This document shows positions 1-11,344 of a stretch of DNA of 64,000 bases, one piece after another. Source of the DNA: Nematopogon swammerdamellus. Its lineage: Eukaryota > Arthropoda > Insecta > Lepidoptera > Adelidae. Under the pieces are notes generated by a model. The model was not told the origin of the DNA, did not search any database, and was given only the letters and a program-made list of their open reading frames with translations. The position numbers and the translations under genes are program-made. Location of the stretch: the NCBI GenBank assembly GCA_946902875.1, contig OX336343.1:24165596-24229595 (forward strand), given 5' to 3'. Position 1 is the stretch's first letter. Each line of letters begins with the position of its first letter.

Positions 1-132
1 AGCGCGTGGTATCGCACACGTGCGATTGAAGTGTGCCGCCAGCCGCACACGTGACTGAAGTGAAGTCAGCTGTGAGTGAACGCGGTCTCCGTATGCGACC
101 GTTATTCAACGCAGTGTGGCACCACGCCACGT

Positions 133-174
133 GCTCACGATTAGCGCGTGCGTGAGCACGCGCTAATCGTGAGC
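133..174. repeat. Perfect hairpin, 18-bp arms, 6-nt loop
   Basis: The arm at 133-150 (GCTCACGATTAGCGCGTG) is exactly reverse-complementary to 157-174, with a 6-nt loop at 151-156. No mobile-element ends are visible around it. It could be a snap-back duplication, the end of a fold-back element, or a structured RNA. Confidence 0.85.
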
Positions 175-1536
175 CTAAGAGCCCGAAGACAATAGGGAGG
201 CGACGTGAATTTACCTAGGTGCGAAAGAGACAAGTTAGCAAGAGGTAGTCTAGACTCCACTAGGTTTAGACCAGACTAGGTCTTTCATCATTGTATTCAT
301 GGAATTTCGTCCACGCAGACTTTCTCGTTGACTCCGAATGTTGGAGTTAGATGTCACCGTTTCATAAATTTTTTTTCATTTTTTTTCAAAGAAAATATAA
401 CTAAAATTGTGTTGGATTGTACATAAGTGTATTAATATCGATTTGGACCAAACAATGAATGGCTGGGAGGTACCTAATTGTGGATTAGGAGCGAAAGGAA
501 GGCAGAAAACATAATATTATCCTTCCATCGGTAAGTGGTTCAAATAATAGTTTTATTTTAATAATGTGTATAAATACATAGGTAGTTATTGTTGTTATTT
601 TTAATCAATTTTTAGAGGTAAATGTAATTTTTTTTATGATAAGCATATTATTCTATTTTTTTTTAAAACGGTTTTAAAATAATTTATCGTCTTACATGAA
701 CAACGCGCACACACAAACTCTCAAATTCAACAAAGTGTATGCCATTTTCTGGGTTTAGATTTCCGGTCTATCGTATCCTTGCTCTTACGTGGGCACGCAC
801 GAACCATCCCTCCGCTCGGCCACACTTTGCCAAACTAATAATAACCTGCTTCAGAATAAATGCACATTTGTATAGTGACGGACGAGTAAACATTTAAACC
901 GGGGGTGGGGTGAATAGAGATTTCGCATAACGCCTGACGTTGTACCGCGTGACGCTGTAACGCTCGTGTCTATAGTATACACATGTGATACACATCAAGT
1001 CATCAACCGTGTGCCCTCAACACTCAGACTTTTTTGTTTTAGATAGGTACCTATTTTACTGAATTCTATTATTATTCTTCACCGTCCATTTCAGTGTAGC
1101 CGGCACGTAAACCTGCCCCACCGTAAGGCACTGCCATGGCACCTAGTTCACTTATAGAAATGTTTTATTGCACACAATTTAGAGATAAATCTGAAGAAAA
1201 ATATTATATGAAAGAAACTAACGAAATAGAGGAGTGCGCAAAGGCGGACTTACAGCTACGAGCGATCTCTTTCGGTGATGAGGAGCGACATGAGCGATAG
1301 TCAGGCTGGTTGCTAAATTTGATTTCTCTAGTTAAGTTTTATTACAGGTGTCTATAGTTCTATATTTTATATTATTAGATACCTATATATTTTGATAACG
1401 ATCCCTTGAGCCCTTTCCATTGATAACTCATATATGATGCACTTGAAAAATAAAATTAACGTTCTAATTTGTCCCCTAAAATTAGAATTCGTTAATTTAT
1501 ACCATACATCCGTGATTGGGTCATCAAACTCTATAT
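175..1536. other. No gene recognised; AT-rich DNA
   Basis: No convincing reading frame is seen. A short piece at about 1085-1155 (CAGTGTAGCCGGCACG, then GGCACCTAGTTCACTT) matches the body of the SINE families annotated at 41-48 kb, so it is probably an old SINE fragment. The rest is unassigned. Confidence 0.5.
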
Positions 1537-1779
1537 AAGGTCTTTCAATAGTAGGTAACGATACGCTAAGGGGTGTATGTGTATCAGATACTGATCACGT
1601 TCTCATACCAATTTTTTTACAATATAAAAAATTTACTTATTAAGTTGAAATACGCGCACTTCACGTATTAAATTTGAGGAGTGAGTAGGTTTTTTATATC
1701 GTAAATTGTATGGGAACTTGATCAGTATCTGATACACATACACCCCTTAGCGTATCTTTACCTACTAATGAAAGACCTT
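1537..1779. mobile_element. MITE with ~70-bp terminal inverted repeats
   Basis: The arms at 1537-1607 and 1709-1779 are near-perfect inverted copies. Both carry AAGGTCTTTCA, GTAGGTAA, a block with GATACGCTAAGGGGTGTATG, and TCAGATACTGATCA. The core of about 100 bp is AT-rich and codes for nothing. TATATA sequence lies at both edges, so a TA target duplication (Tc1/mariner type) is likely but not provable here. Confidence 0.8.
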
Positions 1780-1789
1780 ACCTATATAT

Positions 1790-1985
1790 GTTGTTGTTGT
1801 TGTTGTTTGCTGCCCAGCCTCTTGGGAAGGCGGGTGAGCTATTCTCCGCACTGAGACCTCTAGACGGTCCGTTGTACGTTGGCGCTCGGGTAGTGTTACT
1901 CCAGCCACCCGAGCTCTTTCATGAAGTGGAGCACTCTTCTCGGTCGCTTCCACACTCCATGGGCAGTTCCCACGTTCCCAAGAAA
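1790..1985. repeat. (TTG)n microsatellite and adjoining repeat-like segment
   Basis: A (TTG)n run at 1790-1807 starts a GC-richer segment with short open frames on both strands. It looks like the 3' end of an old non-LTR element attached to a microsatellite tail, but I do not recognise the family. Confidence 0.35.
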
Positions 1986-2050
1986 CTGCATACCTATATA
2001 TGTATCAAATTTAAACTTTTTTTCGTCCAGTTTAGTTTAAAAGAAAATAA

Positions 2051-2164
2051 GCTGTGACAGGCGGACAGCCAGACAGACAGATAGACATACAGACAGACAG
2101 GCACAAGAGTGATCCTATAAGGTTTATTTTTTTTTCTTTTTTGAGGTACGGAACCCTAAAAATA
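2051..2164 (+). mobile_element. Lepidopteran repeat ending TACGGAACCCTAAAAA, 3' fragment
   Basis: Contains an imperfect (AGAC)n run and ends GGTACGGAACCCTAAAAA, the terminus shared with the copies at 34.0 kb and 59.7 kb. Only the 3' part of a roughly 300-400 bp non-coding element is present. Confidence 0.6.
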
Positions 2165-2289
2165 GTGCTATGACTACGAAGTACTCGTAGTAGATAATGT
2201 ACGGCAGAGGCGCAGTGCGGGTGTGAGTGGAGTAGAGATAAGTGGGCAGTTGGTTTATATCCAGTCGGCTAGCTAGAGTGCCACAGTGC

Positions 2290-2313
2290 GGGGCGGGGCG
2301 GGGCGGGGCGGGG
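2290..2313 (+). repeat. (GGGGC)n pentanucleotide run
   Basis: Four to five GGGGC units in a row. G-quadruplex formation on the plus strand is plausible. Similar runs occur at 3715-3740 (minus) and 17604-17625. Confidence 0.8.
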
Positions 2314-2474
2314 TGAGCGGCGAGACGAGGGCTATCTCTACTTTCAAACCATATTATGGTCTCGTTATAGCAGGCTACTCTGCTGAGCCATGGCGTGAGC
2401 TGTTTTCACTTTTGATCTGTGTTATAAGTTGTAGGTCGTAGGTTCAAACTACTTAGGTATCTTGTTATCACGTG

Positions 2475-2655
2475 CAGGAGGAAATATGGCCGCATAGCAG
2501 TCTCTGATGTGTTGTCCTATAGTTCGGCAATCCAAAGGGAAGTCTCCGGTATGGCACCTACCTCCACGTAGGTGACATTTGGCTGATCGGAGCGTGTGCT
2601 CTGACTTCTCGCAGTCAGTCACCCATACATGCCACCGGATTGCATAAACAAACAC
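2475..2655 (+). mobile_element. tRNA-derived SINE (family A), 3' fragment
   Basis: Matches the 3' half of the copy at 15774-16185: GGCCGCATAGCAG, then CAATCCAAAGGGAAGTCTCC, GGTATGGCACCTACCT, and CACCCATAC followed by ACCGGATTGCATAA. The tRNA-like head and central region are missing. Confidence 0.7.
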
Positions 2656-2742
2656 ATACAGGAAGAAGCGAGAAAGCGAAAAGTACAACATCCATCTTAT
2701 TGACGGCCCGATCCATCACATATACATACTCTACTGTTTCTA

Positions 2743-3023
2743 TACACGGTGTTGCAGTTGCCCCCGTAATATTTTTAACTGGCATAAGGGGATTATTCTA
2801 TATGTGAAACTAAACAACTTCTGTGAAGAAAAAAAATTTTTTGAAACAAAAAAAAATATTTTTTCCATACAAATTTTAATTAGGTACCTATTCTTAAAAT
2901 GTATGGAGAAAAAAAAATTTTTTTTCTTCAAATAAAAAAGTCGTAGAACAAAAGTTGTTCTATTTCACGTACAGAATCACCCCCTTTCGGGTTTAAAGGT
3001 TGGGGTTGTTGCAACACCGTGTA
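2743..3023. mobile_element. MITE with TIRs starting ACACGGTGTTGCA
   Basis: The outer 13 bp (ACACGGTGTTGCA) are perfectly inverted at the right end. Inversion continues imperfectly through CCCC, GATTCT, GTGAAA and AACAACTT blocks to an A/T-rich centre at about 2828-2940. TA flanks both ends, which fits a mariner-type target. It has no coding capacity. Confidence 0.75.
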
Positions 3024-3029
3024 TATCTA

Positions 3030-3437
3030 TCTCTACTTCTTATAAAAGGGAACGTCTGTCTGTATGTATGTATGTATGTTTGAGGTAAACTCCGAAACTA
3101 CTGAACATATTTTGATGTGGTTTGCATCAAAGTAAAGAGTAGTTCTTAAGGCTCTATAGGTTATATACTATCACGCTAAATAGCAATAGGGGCGAGCAGT
3201 ATCAAAGAAAGTATAGTATGAAAGTAATGTAGTGACTGATGGAGAGGTTCGGACAGAGGAAAGGGTTAGGAGGGGAGGAGGCGAGGGAGGGAGGGGAAGG
3301 TATGGGGAGGGAGGGAGAGAGAGAAAGAGAGAGAGAGAGAATATAAGAGAAGCGATCGGTTATCTATCATATTTGCGTTTAAATCGGATTTGCTATAAAC
3401 CGAATCTACCGCTAGCGAAGCCGCGGGCAAAAGCTAG
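3030..3437 (-). mobile_element. Non-autonomous element ending GCCCGCGGCTTCGC (family D)
   Basis: Read on the minus strand it starts CTAGCTTTTGCCCGCGGC and ends TTTATAAGAAGTAGAGATA, matching the opposite-strand copy at 39829-40130. The 3' end with short AT repeats resembles lepidopteran RTE-type LINE/SINE tails. The middle contains a polypurine expansion at 3240-3345 (GGA, GGGA and GA repeats) that the other copy lacks. Confidence 0.65.
3240..3345 (+). repeat. Polypurine (GGA/GGGA/GA)n tract
   Basis: About 100 bp almost entirely of purines on the plus strand, grading from GGAGG-type units into (GA)n. Such tracts can form triplex DNA. It lies inside a family D element. Confidence 0.8.
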
Positions 3438-5856
3438 TTGAAATATAAAGCGGGTACACGCTTAGCACTAACATAAAAAAATAAAATACTAGACTAAACT
3501 GTTGATCTAAACTTGCGCTAGAGATGTAAATACTCTTATCCGCATTAGCATCTCCTATTGTCGGAGGAAAGGATTTTACTGCCAAAGATATATTGCTAAA
3601 TCACCCGACGAGACATGCAGACGTAACTCCCGCACACTCTGCGCGCCCGGTAGCTAGCTGCCTGCGGTGGAATGTAATCTCCATACATCATAGATGCACC
3701 CGCAAGATGTCTGGCCCGCCCCGCCCCGCCCCGCCCCGCCTGTCGCGCCAAGGACAGATGTGGCACGCTATGGCTTCCATGCACCCACCCAGCGGCTGTG
3801 TATGCAGCATGGAGGAGAAAGTACAGAGGAGTTGTTGCTAGCTAGTAAAACAATGTGCATGGGGAGAGGCACAACTTCGTAGTTAAACTATCACGCAACG
3901 CCCCATTTTACTCTAGCTCGCTAGAAGCGATATAGGCCGATGAAACTATTGTTACCTGTCGGTAAACAAATTTGCGCGTCCTTACATGCCATTTTCATCA
4001 TCAATACTTTCAAACGATCGCATTGTACGCCATCTCATGCTATAAATACGCTACCGCTCCTCACTCGCATATTTGCGGACATAACACGATAACGTGAGCC
4101 ATACAACACAAGCATCAGTCATTGTGAAATCAGCTTATAAGCTGCTTTGCTCAATGACACGTTTTTTGGGTAGTGACATGTGAGAAATTATCATCTAGTA
4201 CTATAAAAGCTAGCTATGATTTCTAGTAAAACGTGTGTCCCAGCCCAGTGCGAGAAGTAGCGGGAGAGGACGCCTGGTAGACCACCAATCACGCACCATT
4301 TACCACTCTGTGAACACGCGCGACTTTTACAATGACACGCCTAATTCGATGACGTACGCCCTCAGTTAGTGGCGACGCACCCAGTCCGCTTAGCCAACTC
4401 CTCCCTGCTGTCTCCTCCGTGGTATGTAGGCACTTTGCGCCCCTGATTCATACATAACATATCTCTGCAGGAATTTCTGTATTACGTCAGCCAGGGACTT
4501 GCCGGATGGGATAACGGCTTTTAGTCCGAGTGTGACAGAGCTCGAATGAACAAATTCAGAAGCAAAGCTAACTTACTCGTAGCGAGATACAATGGCTATA
4601 GTTGGGCGACGACATATCTGCCGTGTCGCTGTATTGTGCGGAGAGTTAACGCATAAGGCACTGATGATGTCGACATGTTTGCGCGCTGTCATTGGCTGTC
4701 GATGTAGAGATGCGATCTCTGAGTGGCCACGAAACACTGTAAGCGCTTGATTGCTGAATTTGATTGGTAGAAATGTTCGCGAGAGTATTTCTCTGATCTG
4801 TGGATACGACAGCCAGTCAGTGGGAAACTCTGCCGCCTAATCGTGTCTTTGTGAACACAAGATCTAAAGAAAACAGAGAAACAGAGATCAGAACAGTCGA
4901 CTCTCATTCGCTGACGCAGTGACTTTATGGCATGTCCCTATAATCCATTTAAATCCATCCTAGAAACCATAACGGCGCTTATGTGGAACCATCCGGATCC
5001 TGGCAGCTGGCGGAACACAAACTGGCCTTCAATATTCTATCATAATTGCAAACCGCAGCTGTGAAAGACGGCGCGTCCGTCGGCTCGGTTGATCCACTGG
5101 CGTTTTTAGTGTTCCGTACCGTACAGGACCCATACCGGTGGTTCCGTATACGGAACCACTGTCTCCTGGCGACGCTCACGATGTCACTGCCCCGCCTGGT
5201 GGGTGGTATGTGTGTGTATATTTCTTGGAAGTAATAAAGTAAACGATTATGCCTTGCTGCTATTTTTGAGTATTTATCCTATCGGCATGTGAGACATATT
5301 GACTCGGCGGGCCGGGACGCCCGCCTGATGATGTTGTCCCACTAAAATCTCGCGTTCTGTTTACATTATGTTAAATGTTAACCCCGACACAAAAACCGTG
5401 CCGTCGTCGTTAACCGGTCCCGGTTATGGCATAATCCTTTAGCTTTACTGCCGACACTTCATTTTTAAACCAAACACTCGTTTCGTTTTATTACTGGGAC
5501 GATATAAAATTAGACAGCCGCTGCGCCGCGCCGGCGCGGAGTATGCAAGCAGCTGTTATGCGGTTCATTCCGATGTACAGATGCAACGCAGGTCGAACGC
5601 GGACAAACAACAATGGCATGAGTGAGCTTATACACGGATAACATACTTAGAAGGAGAGGAGTAAAGAGAGAGAGGTCGATACGCAAACTGGGTCCGTCGC
5701 CATCAACTGTGGGTACACTTCATGGCGAGCGTCGTGGCATTACGCCAGTCACGTCCACTGACCGGCCGTGACTCTGAGCACGTGGAGTTACGAAGCTGCC
5801 TCCCCCCCTTACTCCACACACTAGCGATACCGGTACACTGCAATAACTGCTAAACC
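3438..5856. other. No gene recognised
   Basis: Short frames only. A CCCCG pentanucleotide run lies at 3715-3740. A block at 4340-4420 (GACGTACGCC, CAGTTAGTGGCGACG) has a diverged relative at 14870-14945, so an old repeat is likely. A small inverted repeat around GGTTCCGTATACGGAACC lies at 5140-5157. Confidence 0.5.
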
Positions 5857-6230
5857 GGAGGGTGGTCAAGTCGTGCTTCTCTTGAGAAAGGTCCGAGGTT
5901 CGAATTCGGTCGGCGTGTACCAATTAGTTTTTTTCTGACGGAAAAATTTACGTGCACACCTACACCTGCTGCTTCACCTCGGAAACTGCGCAAAACTGAT
6001 AGAAGAGACCTATCAGTTTTACAGTTTCCGAGTTGTGGTAGGCCCAAATTGCAGTCGACTGGGTTAGTACCACCGTATGGATGTAAGATGGCCGCATAGC
6101 AGCCTCGGCTGTGTTCGCCTCTGGTTCAGTATAGCCAGCAATCCAAAGGGAAGTCTCCGGTATGGCACCTACCTTCTCTGAAGCGATTTTGGCTGGTTGG
6201 AGAAGCCATTCAGACTTCAATAATGAAACT
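5857..6230 (+). mobile_element. tRNA-derived SINE (family A), diverged copy
   Basis: The head has a degenerate A box (GGTGGTCAAG) and a good B box (GGTTCGAATTC at about 5900). Then come TTTTTCTGACGGAAAAATTT, the central region, GGCCGCATAGCAGCCTCGG and AAGTCTCCGGTATGGCACC. The order matches the copy at 15774. The body holds an extra short inverted repeat (AAAACTGATAG with CTATCAGTTTT). Transcription by RNA polymerase III and LINE-assisted mobility are family knowledge, not seen here. Confidence 0.75.
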
Positions 6231-6815
6231 CACTCTCTAACAATAATACTCGATCTAGTAATAATGAAACTGTCTAGCTAGAGGTACAGACCGAACAGAA
6301 TAGCTCTATGCTGTTTAGATACTGCCCTAATGGAGAATAGGTAACGCCAGGCCGACCACTAAATTACAAGTAAGGAGGATTTTGAAAGAGCTTTCTCTGA
6401 TTACCAGAATCAAATACCAATTGTTAAAGCAACCAAAATCTTTGACGTTATAATATAAACTATCCACTCACGGTCATATCTATAAAAGATCGCATCGCAA
6501 CAATATATTATGATAAACGTCTCACCCGGTTAGGTGGGAATGCTGAATACGTGAAACTAATAATAGACAACAGCATGTACCGTATTTATCCGTCGATTAC
6601 TCTCCCCCGCGCGCGACCCCGCCCGCCCGCCATACATCACGCTACCCACTAGGGTTCCCACATGTCCGGGAACGACCCGGACAGTACACCTCGTTCGCGT
6701 GTCCGGATAACATTAAAATATCCGGAAATACCACAGATCATTTTTAGTAACGTAGATAGGGAAATGAGGCGTAGTCGGCGCGCGGATTAGCTTATTTTAT
6801 TGTTTTTAAGAAAAC
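6231..6815. other. No gene recognised
   Basis: AT-rich sequence with no long frame. No repeat family was assigned. Confidence 0.5.
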
Positions 6816-7140
6816 CAGGGGGCTTATTCCGAATGCTAACGCCTAATCGATCTCGCTTAGGCGAGAGCGAATATCGCTTAGCTCCTCTTTTGTATGACAA
6901 TTCGTATTTCGTACGCACGCAAACTAATACGCAACGACATGAGAGTGTCGAGATATCGTCCGTGGCGAGAGACGTGGCGGGAGGGTCTTGGCTGCCGCCG
7001 AGTCGGTATCGACTCTCGCTCTCTCGGCGATCGACGATACGTCATAGTGGCGTTCTTTTCATACGAAAGAGGAGCTAAGCGATATTCGCTCTCGCCTAAG
7101 CGAGATCGATTAGGCGTTAGCATTCGGAATAAGGCCCCTG
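6816..7140. mobile_element. 325-bp MITE with ~82-bp near-perfect TIRs
   Basis: The ends read CAGGGG...CCCCTG. The arms 6816-6898 and 7059-7140 are almost perfectly inverted, and each holds its own palindrome (CTCGCTTAGGCGAG). Because of this the same peptide appears in frames on both strands. The core of about 160 bp is CpG-rich and non-coding. CAGGG ends fit a hAT-like element, but no 8-bp target duplication is visible, so the superfamily is open. Confidence 0.85.
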
Positions 7141-7567
7141 TATGGCTGGCTGTGCCGAGAGACCAGAGATATCCGTAACAGCCAGAACTACCTCATCTCG
7201 CGAAACCGCGCTCATTGAGACAGCCTTTCTCGTACATCACTCCCGCCCGAGAAACCATGTCAACGACCAAATCTGCATGTCAACGACATAATCTGAGTTC
7301 ACAATGACTAGTGTTTGGCCCACCTCATCGGCTTATGTGAGGGAAATACGCGAGTGAGGAGCACATTCATAGCATGAGATGGCTCTTGTTACAATCCTTT
7401 GAAATCGCCGCCGTTGAAACGTGCCTGAGTAAATTACTTTAATTGTAGAACGGACTAAAATGTCTTAAGTAAAATGTTCATCGGGTCATTCAGTGCAAGT
7501 TCAATATTACGGTCGTGCCATGGCCCTTCCAGCTACTTCTTATCCCGTGGGTAATACCAACGTGTCC

Positions 7568-7625
7568 TTTACCTTTGCACGCGTTACCTTTGCACGCGTT
7601 ACCTTTGCACGCGTTACCTTTGCAC
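7568..7625 (+). repeat. 15-bp minisatellite, about 4 copies
   Basis: The unit TTTGCACGCGTTACC repeats head to tail with no variation until the last partial copy (TTTGCACTTC). Confidence 0.9.
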
Positions 7626-7764
7626 TTCTACACAACCGAGCGGAGAATATGCTGTGCAATGCGGTTGAGCGTGTTTAAGTTCGATTGTTTTGGGTAAACA
7701 TGTCGCAGGTCCGTTCCATGGTCGAAGCTTTTATAACAAACTAATATATTATATATTTTAATGT

Positions 7765-7915
7765 AAGCCAACATGGGTGGCTGTACCGAGGAACAAATGG
7801 TGCAGTGGACAGAGCCAATATCACATCTCCTGTGAAACCAAGCTCAGTGAGGTGCCATTCCAGCAGATTTTCGGGCTATTTATGGGCTATCTAGCTAGTT
7901 ATAATACGACGTTTG
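7765..7915 (-). mobile_element. LINE 3'-end fragment
   Basis: On the minus strand it matches the end of the decayed LINE at 46010-46555: AACGTCGTATTA, TCTGCTGGAATGGCACCT, and CACCCATGTTGGCTTACAT. Only the last few codons and the 3' UTR are present. A second copy is at 9251-9410. Confidence 0.7.
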
Positions 7916-7950
7916 ATAACACCAAAGTATGTATGTAAGTATACTGAGGT

Positions 7951-8202
7951 ATTTTGTTACCATGTCTGATATTTCAGTAGGTTAATCTGTATCGAGAACT
8001 AAGTATGTAGATTTCAAAAAAGAGCGGTGACAAATCGAGAAAAAATAATTGAGTTCTCATTTTCATTTTATTTTCGTCAATACCCAACATCAAAATAAAT
8101 GGCGAACTCAATTTTTTTTTCCAATTTCGCACCCGCTCTTTATGGAATCTAATTAGTTTTCGATAAAGATACCCCCTGAAATATCCGATATGGTAACAAA
8201 AT
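7951..8202. mobile_element. MITE with ~115-bp imperfect TIRs
   Basis: The ends ATTTTGTTACCAT and ATGGTAACAAAAT are inverted. Inversion continues through GATATTTCAG, an A/T block, AAAGAGCGG and AATTGAGTTC to the centre at about 8077. It is non-coding. Confidence 0.75.
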
Positions 8203-9250
8203 TATAATTATAATTATGTTATATATTTTGAATTTATCATATATTATAATTTTTCTTTTCAACTCGTGCATCCGGGAAATAACCAAAGAGAACGTTGGCG
8301 ACCCCACTAGCCGCCGCCCCTCCCCCGCAGCGATGTTCCGCCCGCACCGCGCGCCCGCGGGCCGCCTGATGATAGCGCGCACACTTACATGGGTCAATAT
8401 TTGTCCCAGCATATTTTGTGCTGTCGATTTTTTAATTTTTAGTTTAAATATTGTTCTTTACGATTTCATATACACAGGAAATTATTCAATACAATATTGT
8501 TTATGTTACAAAGACAAACTTTAATAATATTATAAATTTTTGTAGTTATTTTATTCTATTTTTTTATTTACACATTAAAATTTTTATACAGAGTACAACA
8601 ATACAAATATATACCTTTAAAATAATATAAAAATTAATGATGTTTCATTATTATTTTATGAATTAATTATTATTAATAATTATTTTATATTATACTTCAT
8701 CGATATCGATACAACAGCAGCACGGACCGGCCACGCCTAGCTAGCCAGCTTTGAGACAATCTAATTTCGGCTCACTAGTTGTATGATGGATGAAGTTCAA
8801 AACGATCTCTTAATAAGCAGAGCGGGCTCGCGTTACCAACTAGCGAGCGACTCCACGATCCGCCCCATCCGAGTTCCGACTACACTAGCTCCGCCTATAA
8901 ATAGATTACAAGGGTGCGTATCCTGGGAAGTGTATATCCTATATACTCAACACCGACTATTCATGACGTCCGCCCTCCGTCATGCGTCACATAATATGCT
9001 TTAGTTACCGTCGTATGAAAGATGGATTCCGTCTTTAAAAGTGTAAAATCAACCGCCCGCTTCTGCCTTATTTTCGGACGTCGTCGCTAGGCGACTGGAC
9101 TCTTCTCCTGTTCCGCAAGGAGGCGCTGCTGTGTGGTTCTTGCATGAAGACCGCTGCAGGTAGAGTCGTGAGGCGAAGAGAATGAAGGAAATGTCGTAAA
9201 ATACCGAATCAGATGTGCAAAAACACGTCAGTGAAAAACACCCATGTTTT
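8203..9250. other. No gene recognised
   Basis: AT-rich, with one GC-rich stretch at 8300-8375. No recognised repeat and no protein-like frame. Confidence 0.5.
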
Positions 9251-9410
9251 TTTAATGTAAACTAACATGGGTGGCTGTGCCGAGAGACCAATGGTGCAGT
9301 CGACAGAGCCAAAAATACCTCTCCCCGCGAAACCACGCTCAGTTAGGTGCCATTCCAGCAGATTTTCGGACTGCTGCTAGGCTGTCTAGCCTGTTAATAC
9401 GACGTTTGAA
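9251..9410 (-). mobile_element. LINE 3'-end fragment
   Basis: Same element end as 7765-7915 and the 3' end of 46010-46555. It reads AACATGGGTGGCTGTGCCGA at the left and ACGACGTTTGA at the right on the plus strand. Clade not assigned. Confidence 0.7.
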
Positions 9411-10030
9411 TGTGAATTCATTGACTAGTTCGCGAACGTAAAATCGACAACGGAGCGTATATTATATTTTCCTATTTAAAGAATTTATGATAATATTTTT
9501 ATATTAAAAGAAAAAATATATACATATATATCACTTTGCAGTGTTTCTAAATAATTTGTTTTATTTTCTTATTTAATAATGCTGAAATACAATTTCATAG
9601 TTTAAAGATAATTAAAGAAAGTAAATACTGCGAAAACAAGTTTCACGGTTCAAAATGTTCTATTAGAAAACAATTTCTCATTTGAATTATTCTCTGAGGG
9701 TTCTCCGATATTACGAGTAGTTATATTATACGGTAAGGATAGATGAGTACAAGGCTCGGAATAAGAGAAATATGAATCTGTAAGTATTGTGCCGTGTGCC
9801 TAGTTACTGTAATTTAATGATCCTCCGCTTTCTCTCTGTAATTTATTAAACTACCCGCGGAGGCGGTGGCGGGGGCGGAGCGGGGGACGGGGGGCGGCGC
9901 AGCGGAGGAGGAGTAGGCGCCTCAATCATAATTGCTAGGCTAGTTGGGATTCTTTAATTTGTACTCCGGTACGGGACGCTCGGGAAACTTTCCAATTTAT
10001 ATTTCCTTTCAATGAAACACTAAAAAAATA
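9411..10030. other. No gene recognised; GC-rich patch at 9855-9915
   Basis: AT-rich DNA, then a G-rich patch (GGCGG, GGGGGCGGAGCGGGGG) that could form G-quadruplexes. No coding signal. Confidence 0.5.
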
Positions 10031-10324
10031 GATTATTAAAAATAAAACAAAAAAAAACCAGACTCCGTAAAAAAACTTAACAAATAAATAGAAGAAAATC
10101 ATACCGCGTTAGCCGCAGTAGTCTGGAACATTTATTGCTACTTTCAAATACTTCTGTGACTGCGAATTTATTTCCTATTTTATTTTCCAAAAAAGGGTCC
10201 CCGACTGCTGCGGCTAATAAGTGGAAGGATTTCATAAAATATAATTTTCTAGCTTGTTTTTTTTTTCTTTTTATTAGTTAGGTTTTTACGTAGTCGGTTT
10301 TTTTATTGTTTTATTTTTTAATCA
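10031..10324. mobile_element. MITE with A/T-rich TIRs and an inner inverted repeat
   Basis: Left GATTATTAAAAATAAAAC with ACTCCGTAAAAAAACTTA is inverted at the right as TAGTTAGG...TTTTTACG...TTTTATTTTTTAATC. Further in, TTAGCCGCAGTAGTC (about 10109) pairs with GACTGCTGCGGCTAA (about 10202). It is non-coding. Confidence 0.65.
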
Positions 10325-10601
10325 TCTGTTTTATTTTACACTTTTTAGTTATGATTAAATCATTATTATTAAACTTATCATGTACCCAATGTCACTCCTG
10401 ATATTCTTACGAATCGATTGTCACCTGAATGAACAAAATCCATCCATCCGTTTGGACTCTTATGTGGGAGGGAGGGTGGTCTTATTACATTGTTTGCCCT
10501 AAAATGCGACGCACTTAAGTTTTATATTTGCAAACTATTTTTGGGTTCGCCTTCCTATTTCCTTTAAATTTGATCCCACTCAATAGATTTTGAAAATTTT
10601 A

Positions 10602-10620
10602 AGTTGTTGTTGTTGTTGTT
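10602..10620. repeat. (GTT)n microsatellite
   Basis: Six GTT units next to a LINE fragment. A similar (TTG)n run sits at 1790. Confidence 0.85.
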
Positions 10621-10729
10621 ATGGACAATGTGACAAAAAATTGTTAATCTTGCTCTCAAGCTGTGTTTTAGATAGACTATGGGCGGCGTTATTATGTGGC
10701 TAGTCACTAAATACTTGTAAAAATATTTT

Positions 10730-10835
10730 TAAAAAAATACCCTGCGAAATTTCTTGTCGGTTCTTCTTCGTGGGTGTAATCGAACCGGATAGAACAAATT
10801 GTGACAAGTTCGAGAGCAGTCTAACTGCCATATGA
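10730..10835 (-). pseudogene. LINE reverse-transcriptase C-terminal fragment
   Basis: On the minus strand this matches the plus-strand LINE remnant at about 29310-29400: both read TTTGTTCTATCCGGTT, then ATTACACCCACGA and AAGAAACTTCGCAG-like sequence. The encoded peptide (LSQFVLSGSITPTKKNRQE) belongs to the same decayed RT end. No intact frame remains. Confidence 0.5.
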
Positions 10836-10859
10836 ATGATCAATAAACAATACAATACA

Positions 10860-11205
10860 ATATGGGTGGTTGAGTCGGAGGGGCCAAAGCGCATGCTCCG
10901 ATCAGCCAATATTACGTCCGAGAAGGTAGGTGCCATACCGGAGACTTCCCTGGATTGCTGGCTATACTGGACTTGAGGAGAACACACAGCCGAAGCTGCT
11001 ATGCGGCCATCTTACATCCAGTACGGTGGTACCATCCCAGTCCAATTTTACACCGGTTCCGAACGGTAAAGCAGCAGGTGTAGGTATGCATGTAATTTTT
11101 TTTCGTCAGAAAAAACTCATTGCTACACGCCGACCGGATACGAACCTCGGACCTCTCGCATGAGAAGCCGATGCCCAAACCACTCGGGCACCCGCGCGGC
11201 GCGCG
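10860..11205 (-). mobile_element. tRNA-derived SINE (family A), nearly full length
   Basis: The minus strand shows the tRNA-like head (TGCCCGAGTGGTTTGGG, TCTCATGCGAGAG, B box GAGGTTCGTATCC), then TTTTTTCTGACGAAAA, the central region, GGCCGCATAGCAGC and the tail CCACCCATA. Compared with 15774 it lacks the CCCTTCCC...ACTAGGTGG segment, so it is an internally deleted copy or a subfamily. Confidence 0.75.
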
Positions 11206-11344
11206 GGTTAGCGCGGCTCGCGAGCGATGCATTAGGGATGCTCGCTGCAAATTTAATGCTAGACGCGAAAAAAGTACAAAAACAAAATGGCGCTTCTGAG
11301 GAGCGCTTAAATAGTGAAACGGCGGAATAATAGTTCCTCCTCCG

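Noticed and set aside
4650..4672. CTGATGATGTCGACATG as a fifth hammerhead core
   Set aside because: The CTGATGA core is present, but no GAAA segment and no helix II follow.
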